The translations under genes and the position numbers were made by a program. This document shows positions 34,588 through 43,757 of a stretch of DNA of 64,000 nucleotides, piece after piece. Each line of letters begins with the position of its first letter. Within the stretch, counting starts at the first letter, position 1. Location: NCBI GenBank assembly GCA_001442985.1, contig LDYB01000019.1, positions 124,001 through 188,000 on the forward strand. The letters run 5' to 3'. The notes under the pieces were generated by a model. That model saw only the letters and a program-made list of their open reading frames with translations. It was not told the origin of the DNA and did no database searches. Source of the stretch: Armatimonadetes bacterium DC. Lineage in GTDB: Bacteria; Armatimonadota; Fimbriimonadia; Fimbriimonadales; GBS-DC.

Positions 34588-36792
34588 ATGCGAACCCTGA
34601 TAGCAGGCTTGTTGGGAATTTTCTTGCTCACGGCGGGCATTGCCGTGGGCGAGAAAAGTGAACTCTGTGCGCGGGCATCCACGGGCACATGGATGGAATG
34701 GCATCTCACCAGTTTCGGCGCCTGGCTCCAGGACCCCACTTTGACTGATGTGCAACACTACGACCTGACCTTAGAGGTACGCCCCAGCACCCGGGAGCTG
34801 ATCGGCTCCTGTGTCATGACGGTCAAAGTAGAGCAGCCGAACCTGAACGCATTTCGGTTCCGCCTGCGGGATAACTTCCTGATTACGAACCTGCAACTGG
34901 ATGGGCGCCCCATCAGCTTCATTCGGGAGAGCATTACCACTGTACGGGCGCAGTTTGACCGTCCTTATCAGCAGGGCGAGGTATTCCAGCTGCGGGTGGA
35001 CTATCAGGGCGTGCCTGTGTCGCGCGGATTCGGCTCCATAGAGTTCACCACACGCTCGTCGGGAGCGATTATTGTGGCAACCCTGAGCCAGCCGTATTAT
35101 GCCTACACATGGTGGCCCGCTAAGGATGAGAACACCGACAAAGCCACACTGACCTTCAACTTGATTGTGCCCGACACGATGATCGCCGTCGCCAACGGCA
35201 TGCTTCAGGGTGTGGACACGCTCTCTGGCAACCGCCTGCGCTACCGCTATCAGCACAACTATCCGATTGCGCCGTATCTGGTCGCCTTCGCCGCCACGAA
35301 CTACAACCACTGGTCGCAAACTTTCACCTACGGCGAACACACAATGCCTGTGGACTTCTACATCTACCCTGAAAGCGACACCACCGCCAACCGTCAGGCG
35401 TGGGAGCGGTGCCTGCCCATGCTGCGCGTGTTCAGCGATATTTTCGGGCTTTATCCGTTCATCAACGAGCGTTATGGCATCTATCAGTTCCAGTTTAGTG
35501 GCGGGATGGAGCATCAAACGATGACGGGGCAGGGCGGCTTCTGGGAGTCGGTAACGGCGCACGAGCTGGGACACCAGTGGTGGGGCGATATGGTGACCTG
35601 CGCCACCTGGAACGACATCTGGTTGAACGAGGGGTTCGCCACCTACTCGGAGGCGCTGTGGGAAGAGCGCAAGCCGGGCAGCAGCGGTTTCCCCGCGCTA
35701 CGCACCGCGATGCTGAACCGTCGCCCCTCCAGCCTGGACGGTAGTGTCTACCGCTACGACACCAGCAGCATTAACGCGATTTTCAGTTCTAACTTCGCCT
35801 ATCGTAAGGGGGCGTGGGTGCTTCATCAGCTGCGCTGGGTGCTGGGCGATGCGCGATTCTTTGACCTGCTTGCCCGCTACCGCCAGCGTTTTGCGTATAG
35901 CCATGCCACCACAGAAGATTTTGTCGCCGTGGCAGAAGAAGTGTGGGGCGGTTCAATGCGCTGGTTCTTTGACCCGTGGGTCTATGGCATCGGCGCTCCC
36001 ACCTATAACTGGGGCTGGACGACCACCACGGTCAACGGCAAGCCCTACCTGCTGCTTTCTCTACGCCAGACCCAGCCCTCCAACTATGGGCTCTATACGA
36101 TGCCCATCGGCTTGCGCCTGACAATGGGCAGCCAGACACAAGACCTCCGCATCTGGAACTCGGCACAAACGCAATATTATGTGATTCCCACGCCCAGCCC
36201 TGTGAGCAATCTGGCATTTGACCCCGACGACTGGATTCTCAAGGGCGCCAGCAACAGCGAGGCATACCGCCCCGGTCCCCCCGTGATTGTGGAGATGAAC
36301 CCTGCGCCGGGGGTACAGACCACGCCGCCCAGCCAGATAGACCTCTATTTCCAGACGCCCGTTGCGATTAACGCCAGCCATGTGTCGCTGGAGGGCGCAA
36401 CGACGGGCGTGGTGTCGTTCAGCTTTGCCTATGACAGCGCTGCCCAGCGCGCACGACTGACCTTTAGCACCCCGCTGAAACCTGACCAGTATACGCTCCG
36501 CCTCTCTCCCAGCATTACAGCGCTCAATTCGGGGCTGGCGCTGGACGGTGAATTCTTTGGCGACCTGCCCTCGGGCGATGGCATCCCGGGCGGCGAGGCG
36601 GTCATCCCGTTGCGCGTGCTGGCTGCCACAGGCGATGTGGACGGCAACGGTTGCGTGGACGACGCCGACCTGCTGCAGGTACTGTTCGCCTTTGGAGAAA
36701 CAGGCGCCCTGCCCGCCGACACGAACGGCGACAATGTGGTGGACGACGCCGACCTGCTGACCGTCCTCTTCCACTTCGGGCAGGGGTGTTGA
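34588..36792 (+). CDS. Secreted M1-family aminopeptidase with dockerin-like C-terminal tail
   Basis: Signal peptide [19 protein letters not shown]. The M1 metallopeptidase core has [13 protein letters not shown] (GAMEN-like substrate loop) and the zinc site [10 protein letters not shown] (H325, E326, H329), with E348 in NEGFATYSE. It lacks the large C-terminal helical ERAP domain; instead a beta-sandwich (about 560-680) precedes a paired EF-hand-like tail (682-734: [15 protein letters not shown], then [14 protein letters not shown]) ending HFGQGC. The tail matches that of the protein at 45327-45884. It probably digests external peptides. Start and promoter spacing support a leaderless message. 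Confidence 0.9.
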   Translation: MRTLIAGLLGIFLLTAGIAVGEKSELCARASTGTWMEWHLTSFGAWLQDPTLTDVQHYDLTLEVRPSTRELIGSCVMTVKVEQPNLNAFRFRLRDNFLITNLQLDGRPISFIRESITTVRAQFDRPYQQGEVFQLRVDYQGVPVSRGFGSIEFTTRSSGAIIVATLSQPYYAYTWWPAKDENTDKATLTFNLIVPDTMIAVANGMLQGVDTLSGNRLRYRYQHNYPIAPYLVAFAATNYNHWSQTFTYGEHTMPVDFYIYPESDTTANRQAWERCLPMLRVFSDIFGLYPFINERYGIYQFQFSGGMEHQTMTGQGGFWESVTAHELGHQWWGDMVTCATWNDIWLNEGFATYSEALWEERKPGSSGFPALRTAMLNRRPSSLDGSVYRYDTSSINAIFSSNFAYRKGAWVLHQLRWVLGDARFFDLLARYRQRFAYSHATTEDFVAVAEEVWGGSMRWFFDPWVYGIGAPTYNWGWTTTTVNGKPYLLLSLRQTQPSNYGLYTMPIGLRLTMGSQTQDLRIWNSAQTQYYVIPTPSPVSNLAFDPDDWILKGASNSEAYRPGPPVIVEMNPAPGVQTTPPSQIDLYFQTPVAINASHVSLEGATTGVVSFSFAYDSAAQRARLTFSTPLKPDQYTLRLSPSITALNSGLALDGEFFGDLPSGDGIPGGEAVIPLRVLAATGDVDGNGCVDDADLLQVLFAFGETGALPADTNGDNVVDDADLLTVLFHFGQGC

Positions 36793-36892
36793 TGCCCCCT
36801 GAGGCTGTTCAAAAAGTCGCCGCTGAGCAGGACGGGTGAACCTGCTCTGTTGCAAAGATACCTTCTGGAACCCACGATGTCTACGAAAGAGC

Positions 36893-36938
36893 GACGGCTA
36901 AAGCCGTTCCTGCTAAACAAAGCCAGCCTCCGCTGGCT
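36893..36938 (-). repeat. REP-like repeat, inverted diverged copy
   Basis: Read on the minus strand this 46-bp unit resembles the copies at 2323 and 36971 (same two palindromes: ACGGCT/AGCCGT and AGCCAGC/GCTGGCT). It pairs with 36971-37016 to make one long stem around a 32-nt loop containing CCCC/GGGG. Confidence 0.65.
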
Positions 36939-36970
36939 ATAGCCCCTGTTTACGGGGGGTTGGGGGGCTG

Positions 36971-37016
36971 AGCCGACGCAGGTCGGCTTCGTCTTATAGG
37001 AACGGCTTCAGCCGTC
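36971..37016 (+). repeat. REP-like repeat, copy 2
   Basis: This matches 2323-2368 at 44 of 46 positions. Together with the inverted copy at 36893 it fills most of the 353-bp gap between the aminopeptidase and groES. The rest of the gap holds a GAGGCTGTTCAAAAA motif at 36801 and the groES promoter; no gene is seen. Confidence 0.75.
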
Positions 37017-37048
37017 AGGTACGAAAGAGGATTTTCGAACACTCCCCC

Positions 37049-37079
37049 TTGACAAAAGCAGGGGGGCATCGGGTATACT
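37049..37079 (+). promoter_or_regulatory. Promoter of groES-groEL
   Basis: TTGACA (37049-37054), a 19-bp spacer and TATACT (37074-37079). The predicted start falls inside the CIRCE operator just downstream, the usual layout for HrcA repression. Confidence 0.75.
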
Positions 37080-37082
37080 CCT

Positions 37083-37109
37083 TTAGCACTCGGAAAGCGA
37101 GAGTGCTAA
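37083..37109 (+). promoter_or_regulatory. CIRCE operator (HrcA binding site)
   Basis: A perfect TTAGCACTC-N9-GAGTGCTAA inverted repeat. This is the canonical CIRCE sequence, bound by the heat-shock repressor HrcA, so groESL is predicted to be HrcA-controlled although hrcA is not in the window. Confidence 0.96.
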
Positions 37110-37145
37110 AATCAGGTACAAAATCCGCATAAGGAGGTGTTAGGA

Positions 37146-37433
37146 ATGACCTTCAAGCCGCTGAACGATAAGGTGGTTATCGAGCTGCTGGAAGAAGATG
37201 AGAAGACCGAAGCGGGCATCATTCTGCCCGATACAGCCAAGAAACGCCCGCAAGAGGGCAAGGTTGTGGCGGTTGGACCCGGACGCCTGCTGAATAACGG
37301 ACAGCGCGCTCCGATGAGCGTTCAGGTCGGTCAGCGTGTCGTGTTCTCCAAATACGCGGGTAGCGAGTTCGAATACGACGGCAAGAAGTACCTTATCCTG
37401 GATGAAGACCAGATTTACGCCATTCGTGAATAG
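37146..37433 (+). CDS. groES: Co-chaperonin GroES
   Basis: The 95-residue protein caps the GroEL ring. [28 protein letters not shown] is visible as TEAGIILPD with the mobile loop, GKVVAVGPG and [21 protein letters not shown]. The ATG at 37146 has AGGAGG 8 nt upstream; a GTG three codons earlier is inside the ribosome site. Followed by groEL 13 bp downstream. Confidence 0.97.
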   Translation: MTFKPLNDKVVIELLEEDEKTEAGIILPDTAKKRPQEGKVVAVGPGRLLNNGQRAPMSVQVGQRVVFSKYAGSEFEYDGKKYLILDEDQIYAIRE

Positions 37434-37440
37434 GAGGTGA

Positions 37441-39069
<1,629 letters not shown>

Positions 39070-39091
39070 GCCCTACCCCCACCCACCCCAA

Positions 39092-39134
39092 GGACCGGGT
39101 GCTGCCCCCCTCGCACCCGGTCCGCCCTATTTTT
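39092..39134 (+). terminator. Intrinsic terminator after groEL
   Basis: Perfect 11-bp stem GGACCGGGTGC / GCACCCGGTCC with a C-rich 10-nt loop, followed by a T-run at 39130-39134. It starts 23 bp after the groEL stop. Confidence 0.88.
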
Positions 39135-39193
39135 AAACTCCCTAAATTACTGGCAGGAACTTTTGGCGTATCGCGCGAATCTAATTCGTTACT

Positions 39194-39974
39194 ATGAGCA
39201 GGCAGCGAGGCTTTACTCTGATTGAGTTGCTGGTCGTCATCGCGATTATCGCCATTCTGGCGGCGATCCTGTTCCCGGTCTTTGCGCAGGCGCGTGAAAA
39301 GGCGCGCCAGACCCAGTGTGTGAACAACATGAAGCAGATCGCGCTCGGCGTGCTTCAATATGTCCAGGACTACGACGAACGCTTCCCCTTTAGCATCTAC
39401 CTGACCGTTCAGAACAACCAGCCCTGCATTTTCCGCGATGTACCCGTATATCAAGAATGTCGACATCGTACTGTGCCCCTCGGATCGGCAGGCGTTCGAT
39501 GTCACGGGAAGCTTTGGGCAGTTCGGCATTCCCGTTTGCACCATTCCGGGCTTCCGATATTCGGGCTATATCTTCAACTGGTGCGTGTTTGAGAACGGGA
39601 ATGTACCGAACTTGCTCCAGCAGAACCCGCCTGTCTCGATGGCGCAGATAGAGTTTCCCGTGAACACCTCCATGCTCTACGACGGCACGCTGGGACCTCC
39701 ACTGACCATTCAATCGTATCTGCAGGCGCGGCATAACCAGCTGGCGCCCGCCAACTTTGTGGACGGGCACGCCCGCACGGTCAAGGGGCGCCTGGCGGAT
39801 CCGCCCAACAACACGGTGCAGACATGGGACGGCAAAACCGCGCGCCTCTACTATGTGGGCGAGCAGGGTCCCTATCAGGGACAGTTTAACCTGTGGGGCA
39901 TCGCAGCGCAACGGGCGAACGGCACATGGTGCCGCAACTGCCCCAATCGCAACGACCCCGGCAACTGCAACTGA
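39194..39974 (+). pseudogene. Type II secretion/prepilin-like (DUF1559-type) protein, frameshifted
   Basis: The first frame (39194-39592) starts with the prepilin cleavage/methylation motif [20 protein letters not shown] and [16 protein letters not shown]. The continuation lies in another frame, with [21 protein letters not shown], then LYDGTLGPPL and HNQLAPANFVDGHA, down to 39974. Reading one base fewer in the CCC at 39422-39424 joins them into one protein of about 259 residues. Such proteins are abundant in Armatimonadota and Planctomycetes. A hairpin follows the stop. The break could be a sequencing error, a phase-variable tract or true decay. Confidence 0.8.
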
Positions 39975-39977
39975 TCC

Positions 39978-40014
39978 GTGTCTCCCCTCTCCAGAACAGG
40001 GGAAGGGGAGACAC
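39978..40014 (+). terminator. Hairpin after the prepilin-like gene
   Basis: GTGTCTCCCCT (39978-39988) pairs with AGGGGAGACAC (40004-40014), with partial pairing inside the loop. No T-run. It lies directly after the stop and just before the 46-bp direct repeat. Confidence 0.6.
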
Positions 40015-40017
40015 ACG

Positions 40018-40063
40018 GCAGGAATCCCCCCACACTTGCTGAATCACCCGCTCTGATGGGTTT
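40018..40063 (+). repeat. 46-bp direct repeat, left copy
   Basis: This is identical over 46 bp to 40592-40637 (starts GCAGGAATCCCCCCACAC, ends GCTCTGATGGGTTT). The pair brackets the VapBC-like genes. The ATG inside the right copy is the start of the downstream membrane protein. Confidence 0.95.
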
Positions 40064-40094
40064 CCGCAACGGGTGCGCACAACTGGGGGTGTGG

Positions 40095-40100
40095 TATAAT
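40095..40100 (+). promoter_or_regulatory. -10 element of the antitoxin-toxin pair
   Basis: TATAAT, followed by AGGGGGAGA as ribosome site and ATG at 40120. No obvious -35. The promoter lies between the 46-bp repeats, so the cassette carries its own. Confidence 0.6.
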
Positions 40101-40119
40101 CTCAGGGGGAGAATGCAAA

Positions 40120-40356
40120 ATGCCAGAAATTATTGAGGGTACTCTGAGCGAAATCATCCAACAGCGCCCTGAACTCTCTGGAAAGCGGGTCAGGCTTTAT
40201 GTGCTGGAGGACGGGCAGCCAGCCCAGAACCTGCTGGAGTTTCTCGGCGATTGGGTTGGGTCGGTTCACATCCCTGACTCTCTGCAGTCCACAGAGCAGG
40301 AGACCGTAGTGGAGCAGGCTGTCTCTGAGAAACTTCTGAATCGCTCACAGCCGTGA
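40120..40356 (+). CDS. VapB-type antitoxin-like protein
   Basis: The 78-residue protein starts with a short motif EIIEGTLSEIIQQRPELSGKR (read as IEGTLSEIIQQRPEL). It ends with a C-terminal tail of the kind seen in antitoxins paired with PIN toxins (PDSLQSTEQETVVEQAVSEK). It overlaps the downstream toxin start by GTGA. It would bind DNA and neutralise the toxin, by inference from position. No close family name is assigned. Confidence 0.65.
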   Translation: MPEIIEGTLSEIIQQRPELSGKRVRLYVLEDGQPAQNLLEFLGDWVGSVHIPDSLQSTEQETVVEQAVSEKLLNRSQP

Positions 40357-40586
40357 TTCTCTGCGATACGGGGGCGTTAGTTGCTCTCCTCAATGCTGGT
40401 GATTCCGCGCACGCTCGATGCGTTCAGGCGGCGGCTCATCTGCCCCCCGAGCCGCTGAACTTTGCTGACGCCTCTATCGTCGCAGCCGCCGAGGTACTGG
40501 GCATAAAAACGCTCTTCTCGCTTGACAGCGACTTTCATATCTACAGATTGTACGGACGCGAGCCGTTCACGATAGTCCCTGAATAA
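40353..40586 (+). CDS. Internally deleted PIN-domain (VapC-like) toxin
   Basis: The N-terminus MILCDTGALVALLNAGDSAH has the first PIN aspartate (D5). The C-terminus has the third (D39 in NFADASIVAAAEVLG) and LDSDF (D58/D60). PIN toxins are normally about 130-140 residues; this one has 77, and the segment between QAAAHLPPEPL and NFADAS that normally carries the second acidic residue is missing. About 55-60 residues seem lost in frame. RNase activity is therefore doubtful. GTG start coupled to the antitoxin. Confidence 0.75.
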   Translation: MILCDTGALVALLNAGDSAHARCVQAAAHLPPEPLNFADASIVAAAEVLGIKTLFSLDSDFHIYRLYGREPFTIVPE

Positions 40587-40591
40587 ACCAT

Positions 40592-40637
40592 GCAGGAATC
40601 CCCCCACACTTGCTGAATCACCCGCTCTGATGGGTTT
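40592..40637 (+). repeat. 46-bp direct repeat, right copy
   Basis: A perfect second copy of 40018-40063. It contains the ATG (40630) of the 655-residue membrane protein, so the left copy may be a duplicated piece of that gene's 5' end. Confidence 0.95.
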
Positions 40638-42597
40638 GCATGGAGGCACGCAGGCGGAGCGCACCCTCATCCGCATCGGACGCACTTTGCTCGCAGGGAC
40701 GCTCCTTACGGCACTTACTTCGGTGATTGTTGCTTCGGCGGAGCTGATTGCCCAGACCATTCAGATTGGCATGATGCAGTTGCCCCCTGTGGTGATTGCG
40801 CTCCTGTTTCTGCTGGTGCTATTCAATCGGGGGCTGGCGCGGCTCCGTCGCGAATGGGCGTTCACCACCCCAGAGCTGGCGGTTCTGTTCGTGATGATGC
40901 TTTTTGGGGCGATGCTGGCGTCCCGCGGGCTGATGGAACGCCTGATACCCACGCAGGTCGGCGTGAGCTATTATGCCGAGGGCAACCGCTGGGAAACGCT
41001 CTACTTCCCTCATATCCGCCCCGAAATCGTGCCATGGGACCCTCAACAACCCCAGCCTGAGCCGCTGGTGAAGCATTTTTATCAGCGGCTCCCCTATGGG
41101 CAGTCTATCCCGTGGGGCGCGTGGATTGCCTCGACCGCGCGCTGGCTGGTCTTGATTGGGGCGGTGTTTTTCGCGTTTCTGTGTATCAGTGTGCTGTTGC
41201 GCAAGCAGTGGGTGGAAAACGAGCGTCTTGCGTTTCCGCTGGTGCAGCTGCCGCTGGAGCTGATGCGCGAGGGCGAGTTTTTTCGCAACCGCGCGTTCTG
41301 GTTCGGGGCGCTCGTACCGCTGTTTGTGTTCACACTGAACGGGCTACATCGCAACATCCCCACGCTCCCAGAAATCCCGCTGAACCTGCCCCTGAAACCC
41401 TTCTTCGTCAACCCGCCGTATGATCAGATCACCTTTTTCAGCATCTACTTCTCGTTCGCGGCGGTGGGGTTCTTCTTTCTCATCCCGACCGAGCTGCTGT
41501 TCAGTTTCTGGTTCTTTTATCTTTTGAGCAAGGCGCTGGAGATTCTGGGGCTGGGGCTGGGCTTTGACACGACGGCGAAACACGCGGCGACGGCGGGGTT
41601 CGTCAAGTGGCTCTGTTCGGGCGCGTTTTTCGGGGTGGCGCTCTATATTCTCTATTCGGCGCGCCATCATCTACGCTACATCTGGCAGGTGGCGACGGGT
41701 CAGGCGCCGCCGCCCCCACCCGGCAGCGAGCTGATGTCGTATCGCGTCGCGTTCTGGGGGCTAATCGCTTCGTTTCTGGTGATTGTAGCGTGGTCGGCAT
41801 GGGCAGGGATGGACTGGTGGCTGGCAGGCGTCGTGTTCGCCATCTATCTGCTGGTGCAGGGGCTGGTGATGGCGCGTTGCACGGCGGAAGGCGGGCTGCT
41901 GATTACCGAAGGCTGCTTCACGCCGATGGATGTCGTCACGATGGAGAAATACTCGCTCTTGACCCCGCGCAACCTCACGGCGATGGCGTTTCTGGACGCG
42001 ATGCTCTTTCGCGATTTGCGCGGTATCACGCTCACGGGCTATCTGGACACGCAGAAACTCTCCGACGAAGTGCGCCTGCATCGCAAAACCCTGTTTCAAA
42101 CGCTGCTGGGCGGAATCGTGCTGGCGATTGTTGTGGCGTTCGCCTTTCAGCTGTGGCTCCCGTATCAATATGGCGCGTTGAATCTATATGGGTATGTGTA
42201 TCAGCGTCAGCCGATTCAGTTCTTTCAGGAGAATGCGCCGTTTATGGGGGGCGGCGGTGCGGAGACACCTGTGCCCGCGTTTCGCCCGCTCTTTTTCGGG
42301 CTGGGGTTTGTGATGACGCTGCTGCTGGCGTGGGCGCGTGCCGTGTGGGTGGGGTTCCCGTTCCATCCGCTGGGGTTCGCCATGAGCGCGACCTGGGGCG
42401 TGGTGATTCTGTGGTTCTCGATGCTGGTGGCATGGCTGATTAAGGTGCCGCTGTTGCGCTATGGCGGGATGGCGCTCTATCGTCGGGCGCGCCCGTTCTT
42501 TCTGGGGCTGATTTTCGGCGAGTTTTTCTCGGCGGCGGTGTGGGCGCTGCTCGCCCTGCTGTTCGGCGTGGAGACGCCCAACTACCCCTGGCCATAG
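40630..42597 (+). CDS. Polytopic membrane protein (DUF6785/DUF6784-like), possible oligopeptide-type transporter
   Basis: The 655-residue protein has about 12-14 hydrophobic helices, with blocks VENERLAFPLVQLPLELM, ELLFSFWFFYLLSKALEI and HPLGFAMSATWGVVILWFS. These recall a membrane family frequent in Armatimonadota and Planctomycetes (family name from memory) and, more distantly, OPT transporters. Substrate unknown. ATG at 40630 lies within the 46-bp repeat and has no ribosome site; the native leader may have been replaced when the repeat formed. Followed by the convergent transsulfuration gene after 3 bp. Confidence 0.7.
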   Translation: MGLHGGTQAERTLIRIGRTLLAGTLLTALTSVIVASAELIAQTIQIGMMQLPPVVIALLFLLVLFNRGLARLRREWAFTTPELAVLFVMMLFGAMLASRGLMERLIPTQVGVSYYAEGNRWETLYFPHIRPEIVPWDPQQPQPEPLVKHFYQRLPYGQSIPWGAWIASTARWLVLIGAVFFAFLCISVLLRKQWVENERLAFPLVQLPLELMREGEFFRNRAFWFGALVPLFVFTLNGLHRNIPTLPEIPLNLPLKPFFVNPPYDQITFFSIYFSFAAVGFFFLIPTELLFSFWFFYLLSKALEILGLGLGFDTTAKHAATAGFVKWLCSGAFFGVALYILYSARHHLRYIWQVATGQAPPPPPGSELMSYRVAFWGLIASFLVIVAWSAWAGMDWWLAGVVFAIYLLVQGLVMARCTAEGGLLITEGCFTPMDVVTMEKYSLLTPRNLTAMAFLDAMLFRDLRGITLTGYLDTQKLSDEVRLHRKTLFQTLLGGIVLAIVVAFAFQLWLPYQYGALNLYGYVYQRQPIQFFQENAPFMGGGGAETPVPAFRPLFFGLGFVMTLLLAWARAVWVGFPFHPLGFAMSATWGVVILWFSMLVAWLIKVPLLRYGGMALYRRARPFFLGLIFGEFFSAAVWALLALLFGVETPNYPWP

Positions 42598-42600
42598 CGC

Positions 42601-43746
42601 TCAGCGGCTGGCTTGGAGCGCCTGCTCGATATCTTCTATCAGGTCTTCGGCATCTTCAATCCCCACAGAGAGCCGTATCAGCGTGTCGGAGATGCCGATT
42701 CGTGCGCGCTCTTCGGGCGGGATGGAGGCGTGGGTCATGGTAGCAGGATGGCACATTAGCGACTCCACACCGCCCAGCGATTCCGCCAGCTTGAAGATGC
42801 GTGTGGCACGCATAAAGCGCAGGGCGCGCTCCATACCGCCTTTCAATACCAGCGAGACCATCCCGCCGAAGCCGTCCATCTGGCGCTTCGCGAGCGCGTG
42901 TCCAGGGTGCGTGGGCAAGCCCGGATACAGCACGCGCTCCACCTCCGGGTGCTGGGCAAGGTATTCGGCAATCCGCTGGGCATTCTCGCAGTGCTGGCGC
43001 ATGCGCAGGGCAAGCGTCTTAATCCCCCGCAACACCAGAAAGCAATCCAGCGGACCGGGCACAGCGCCCACCGCGTTCTGATAGAACTTGAGCTGCTCGT
43101 AAATCGCCCGATCCTTTACACACAGCGCGCCGCCCACCACATCCGAGTGCCCGCCCAGATACTTGGTGGTGGAATGCACCACAATATCGGCGCCCAGCTC
43201 AATGGGGCGCTGGAGGTAGGGCGTGGCGAAGGTATTGTCCACCACCACCAGCACGCCGCGCTCGTGCGCTACCTCGCTGAGCGCGCGAATGCCCACAATA
43301 TTCAGCAGGGGGTTGCTGGGGGTCTCAATCCAGAGCAGTTTGGTGTTGGACTTGAGGGCGCGGCGCACCTCGTCGGGGTCTTCGCCAGAGACAAACGAGA
43401 ACTCCAGTCCGAATTTTGCCCACACGCGCTGGAACAGGCGGTAGGTGCCGCCGTAAAGGTCTTGTGTCGCCAGCACATGGTCGCCCGCCTGAAGCAGGTT
43501 CAGTATTGTGTTTTCGGCGGCGAGTCCGCTGGCGAACGCCAGCCCATACTCCACGCCCTCCAGCGCGGCGAGGTTGCGCTCCAGCACCGCGCGGGTCGGA
43601 TGGTCGGAACGGGAATACTCGTAGCCTTTGTGCTTGCCGGGCGCCTCCTGCACATAGGTGGAAGTAAGATAAACAGGAGTCATAATCGCGCCCGTGGTGG
43701 GGTCGGGTTCAATGCCTGCGTGAATGGCACGGGTGGCGAATCGCAT
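42601..43746 (-). CDS. Trans-sulfuration PLP enzyme (cystathionine gamma-lyase / gamma-synthase type)
   Basis: The Cys/Met metabolism PLP fold has the cofactor lysine in VVHSTTKYLGGHSDVVGG, the N-terminal TRAIHAGIEPDPTTGAI, YEYSRSDHPTRAVLERNLA and the C-terminal RLSVGIEDAEDLIEDI. Activity could be gamma-lyase or gamma-synthase; pairing with a cystathionine beta-synthase favours gamma-lyase (reverse transsulfuration to cysteine). ATG at 43746 has GAGGAG 7-8 nt upstream; an in-frame GTG lies five codons earlier. It lies 11 bp downstream of the beta-synthase gene in one operon. Confidence 0.9.
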   Translation of the reverse strand: MRFATRAIHAGIEPDPTTGAIMTPVYLTSTYVQEAPGKHKGYEYSRSDHPTRAVLERNLAALEGVEYGLAFASGLAAENTILNLLQAGDHVLATQDLYGGTYRLFQRVWAKFGLEFSFVSGEDPDEVRRALKSNTKLLWIETPSNPLLNIVGIRALSEVAHERGVLVVVDNTFATPYLQRPIELGADIVVHSTTKYLGGHSDVVGGALCVKDRAIYEQLKFYQNAVGAVPGPLDCFLVLRGIKTLALRMRQHCENAQRIAEYLAQHPEVERVLYPGLPTHPGHALAKRQMDGFGGMVSLVLKGGMERALRFMRATRIFKLAESLGGVESLMCHPATMTHASIPPEERARIGISDTLIRLSVGIEDAEDLIEDIEQALQASR

Positions 43747-43757
43747 AACAGGTCTCC

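Noticed and set aside
40018-40637. Repeat pair as a classical transposon target-site duplication
   Set aside because: 46 bp is much longer than known target duplications and no transposase gene lies between the copies.
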